DNA of 6,576 nt from an uncultured Veillonellaceae bacterium (GTDB lineage Bacteria > Bacillota > Negativicutes > Veillonellales > Negativicoccaceae), in the NCBI GenBank assembly GCA_947254705.1, contig CAMYCX010000065.1, positions 1-6,576 on the forward strand. Reading direction: 5' to 3'. The notes below the pieces were generated by a model that was given only the letters and a program-made list of their open reading frames with translations, was not told the DNA's origin and made no database searches. This document shows, piece after piece, positions 6,536 through 6,576 of the stretch. A program made the position numbers and the translations under genes. Each line of letters starts with the position of its first letter. Positions within the stretch are counted from its first letter, which is position 1.

Positions 6536-6576
6536 CTGTCTCTTATACACATCTGACGCTGCCGACGAAACCTTAT
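6536..6576. other. Nextera adapter read-through (sequencing artefact)
   Basis: Positions 6536-6554 read CTGTCTCTTATACACATCT, the Tn5 mosaic end as it appears in Nextera read-through. Positions 6555-6568 (GACGCTGCCGACGA) complete the reverse complement of the Nextera read-1 transposase adapter. The last 8 bases (6569-6576) occupy the place and have the length of a sample index. None of this is genomic DNA. Confidence 0.97.

Noticed and set aside
6536..6576. A MetK fusion or novel C-terminal extension
   Set aside because: The extension is encoded by Nextera adapter sequence, so it is an artefact and not a biological fusion.

Overview
This window is a contig from a Bacillota-type genome of moderate GC. 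The combination of RqcH, RemA, gmk-rpoZ-coaBC and an S-box-controlled metK points to the Firmicutes. A diaminopimelate pathway gene placed next to remA and metK placed directly after coaBC would fit the Negativicutes (Veillonella/Megasphaera/Dialister relatives), but that finer placement is inference from gene order only.

Layout. Positions 1-309 hold the end of a tRNA operon on the + strand: Phe(GAA, 5' end missing), Gly(GCC), Cys(GCA) and Leu(UAA), all with encoded CCA ends. A perfect 25-bp inverted repeat (347-405) follows and probably serves as a bidirectional terminator between this operon and the convergent minus-strand rqcH gene (500-2221, NFACT family, ribosome-associated quality control). 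A compact divergent promoter region (about 2222-2343) separates rqcH from a + strand housekeeping operon: dapF (2344-3180), remA (3200-3463), gmk (3483-4124), rpoZ (4114-4323) and coaBC (4320-5528). The last three overlap, so their translation is probably coupled. After coaBC come a promoter, a complete SAM-I (S-box) riboswitch with readable antiterminator and terminator, and metK (from 5698).

Functions. The operon combines lysine/peptidoglycan precursor synthesis (DapF), a small DNA-binding regulator (RemA), GMP phosphorylation (Gmk), the omega subunit of RNA polymerase (RpoZ) and coenzyme A synthesis (CoaBC). MetK makes S-adenosylmethionine, and its own product is predicted to shut it off through the riboswitch, independently of the upstream genes.

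Data caveat. The last 41 bases are not genomic. From 6536 the sequence is the Illumina Nextera transposase adapter read-through followed by 8 bases that sit where a sample index would be. metK is therefore cut off by the contig end at about 6535, and the apparent C-terminal residues beyond that point are artefact. I found no convincing undescribed system in this window. The points most worth a second look are the adapter, the changed DR motif in RqcH, the long perfect palindrome and the clearly readable SAM switch.
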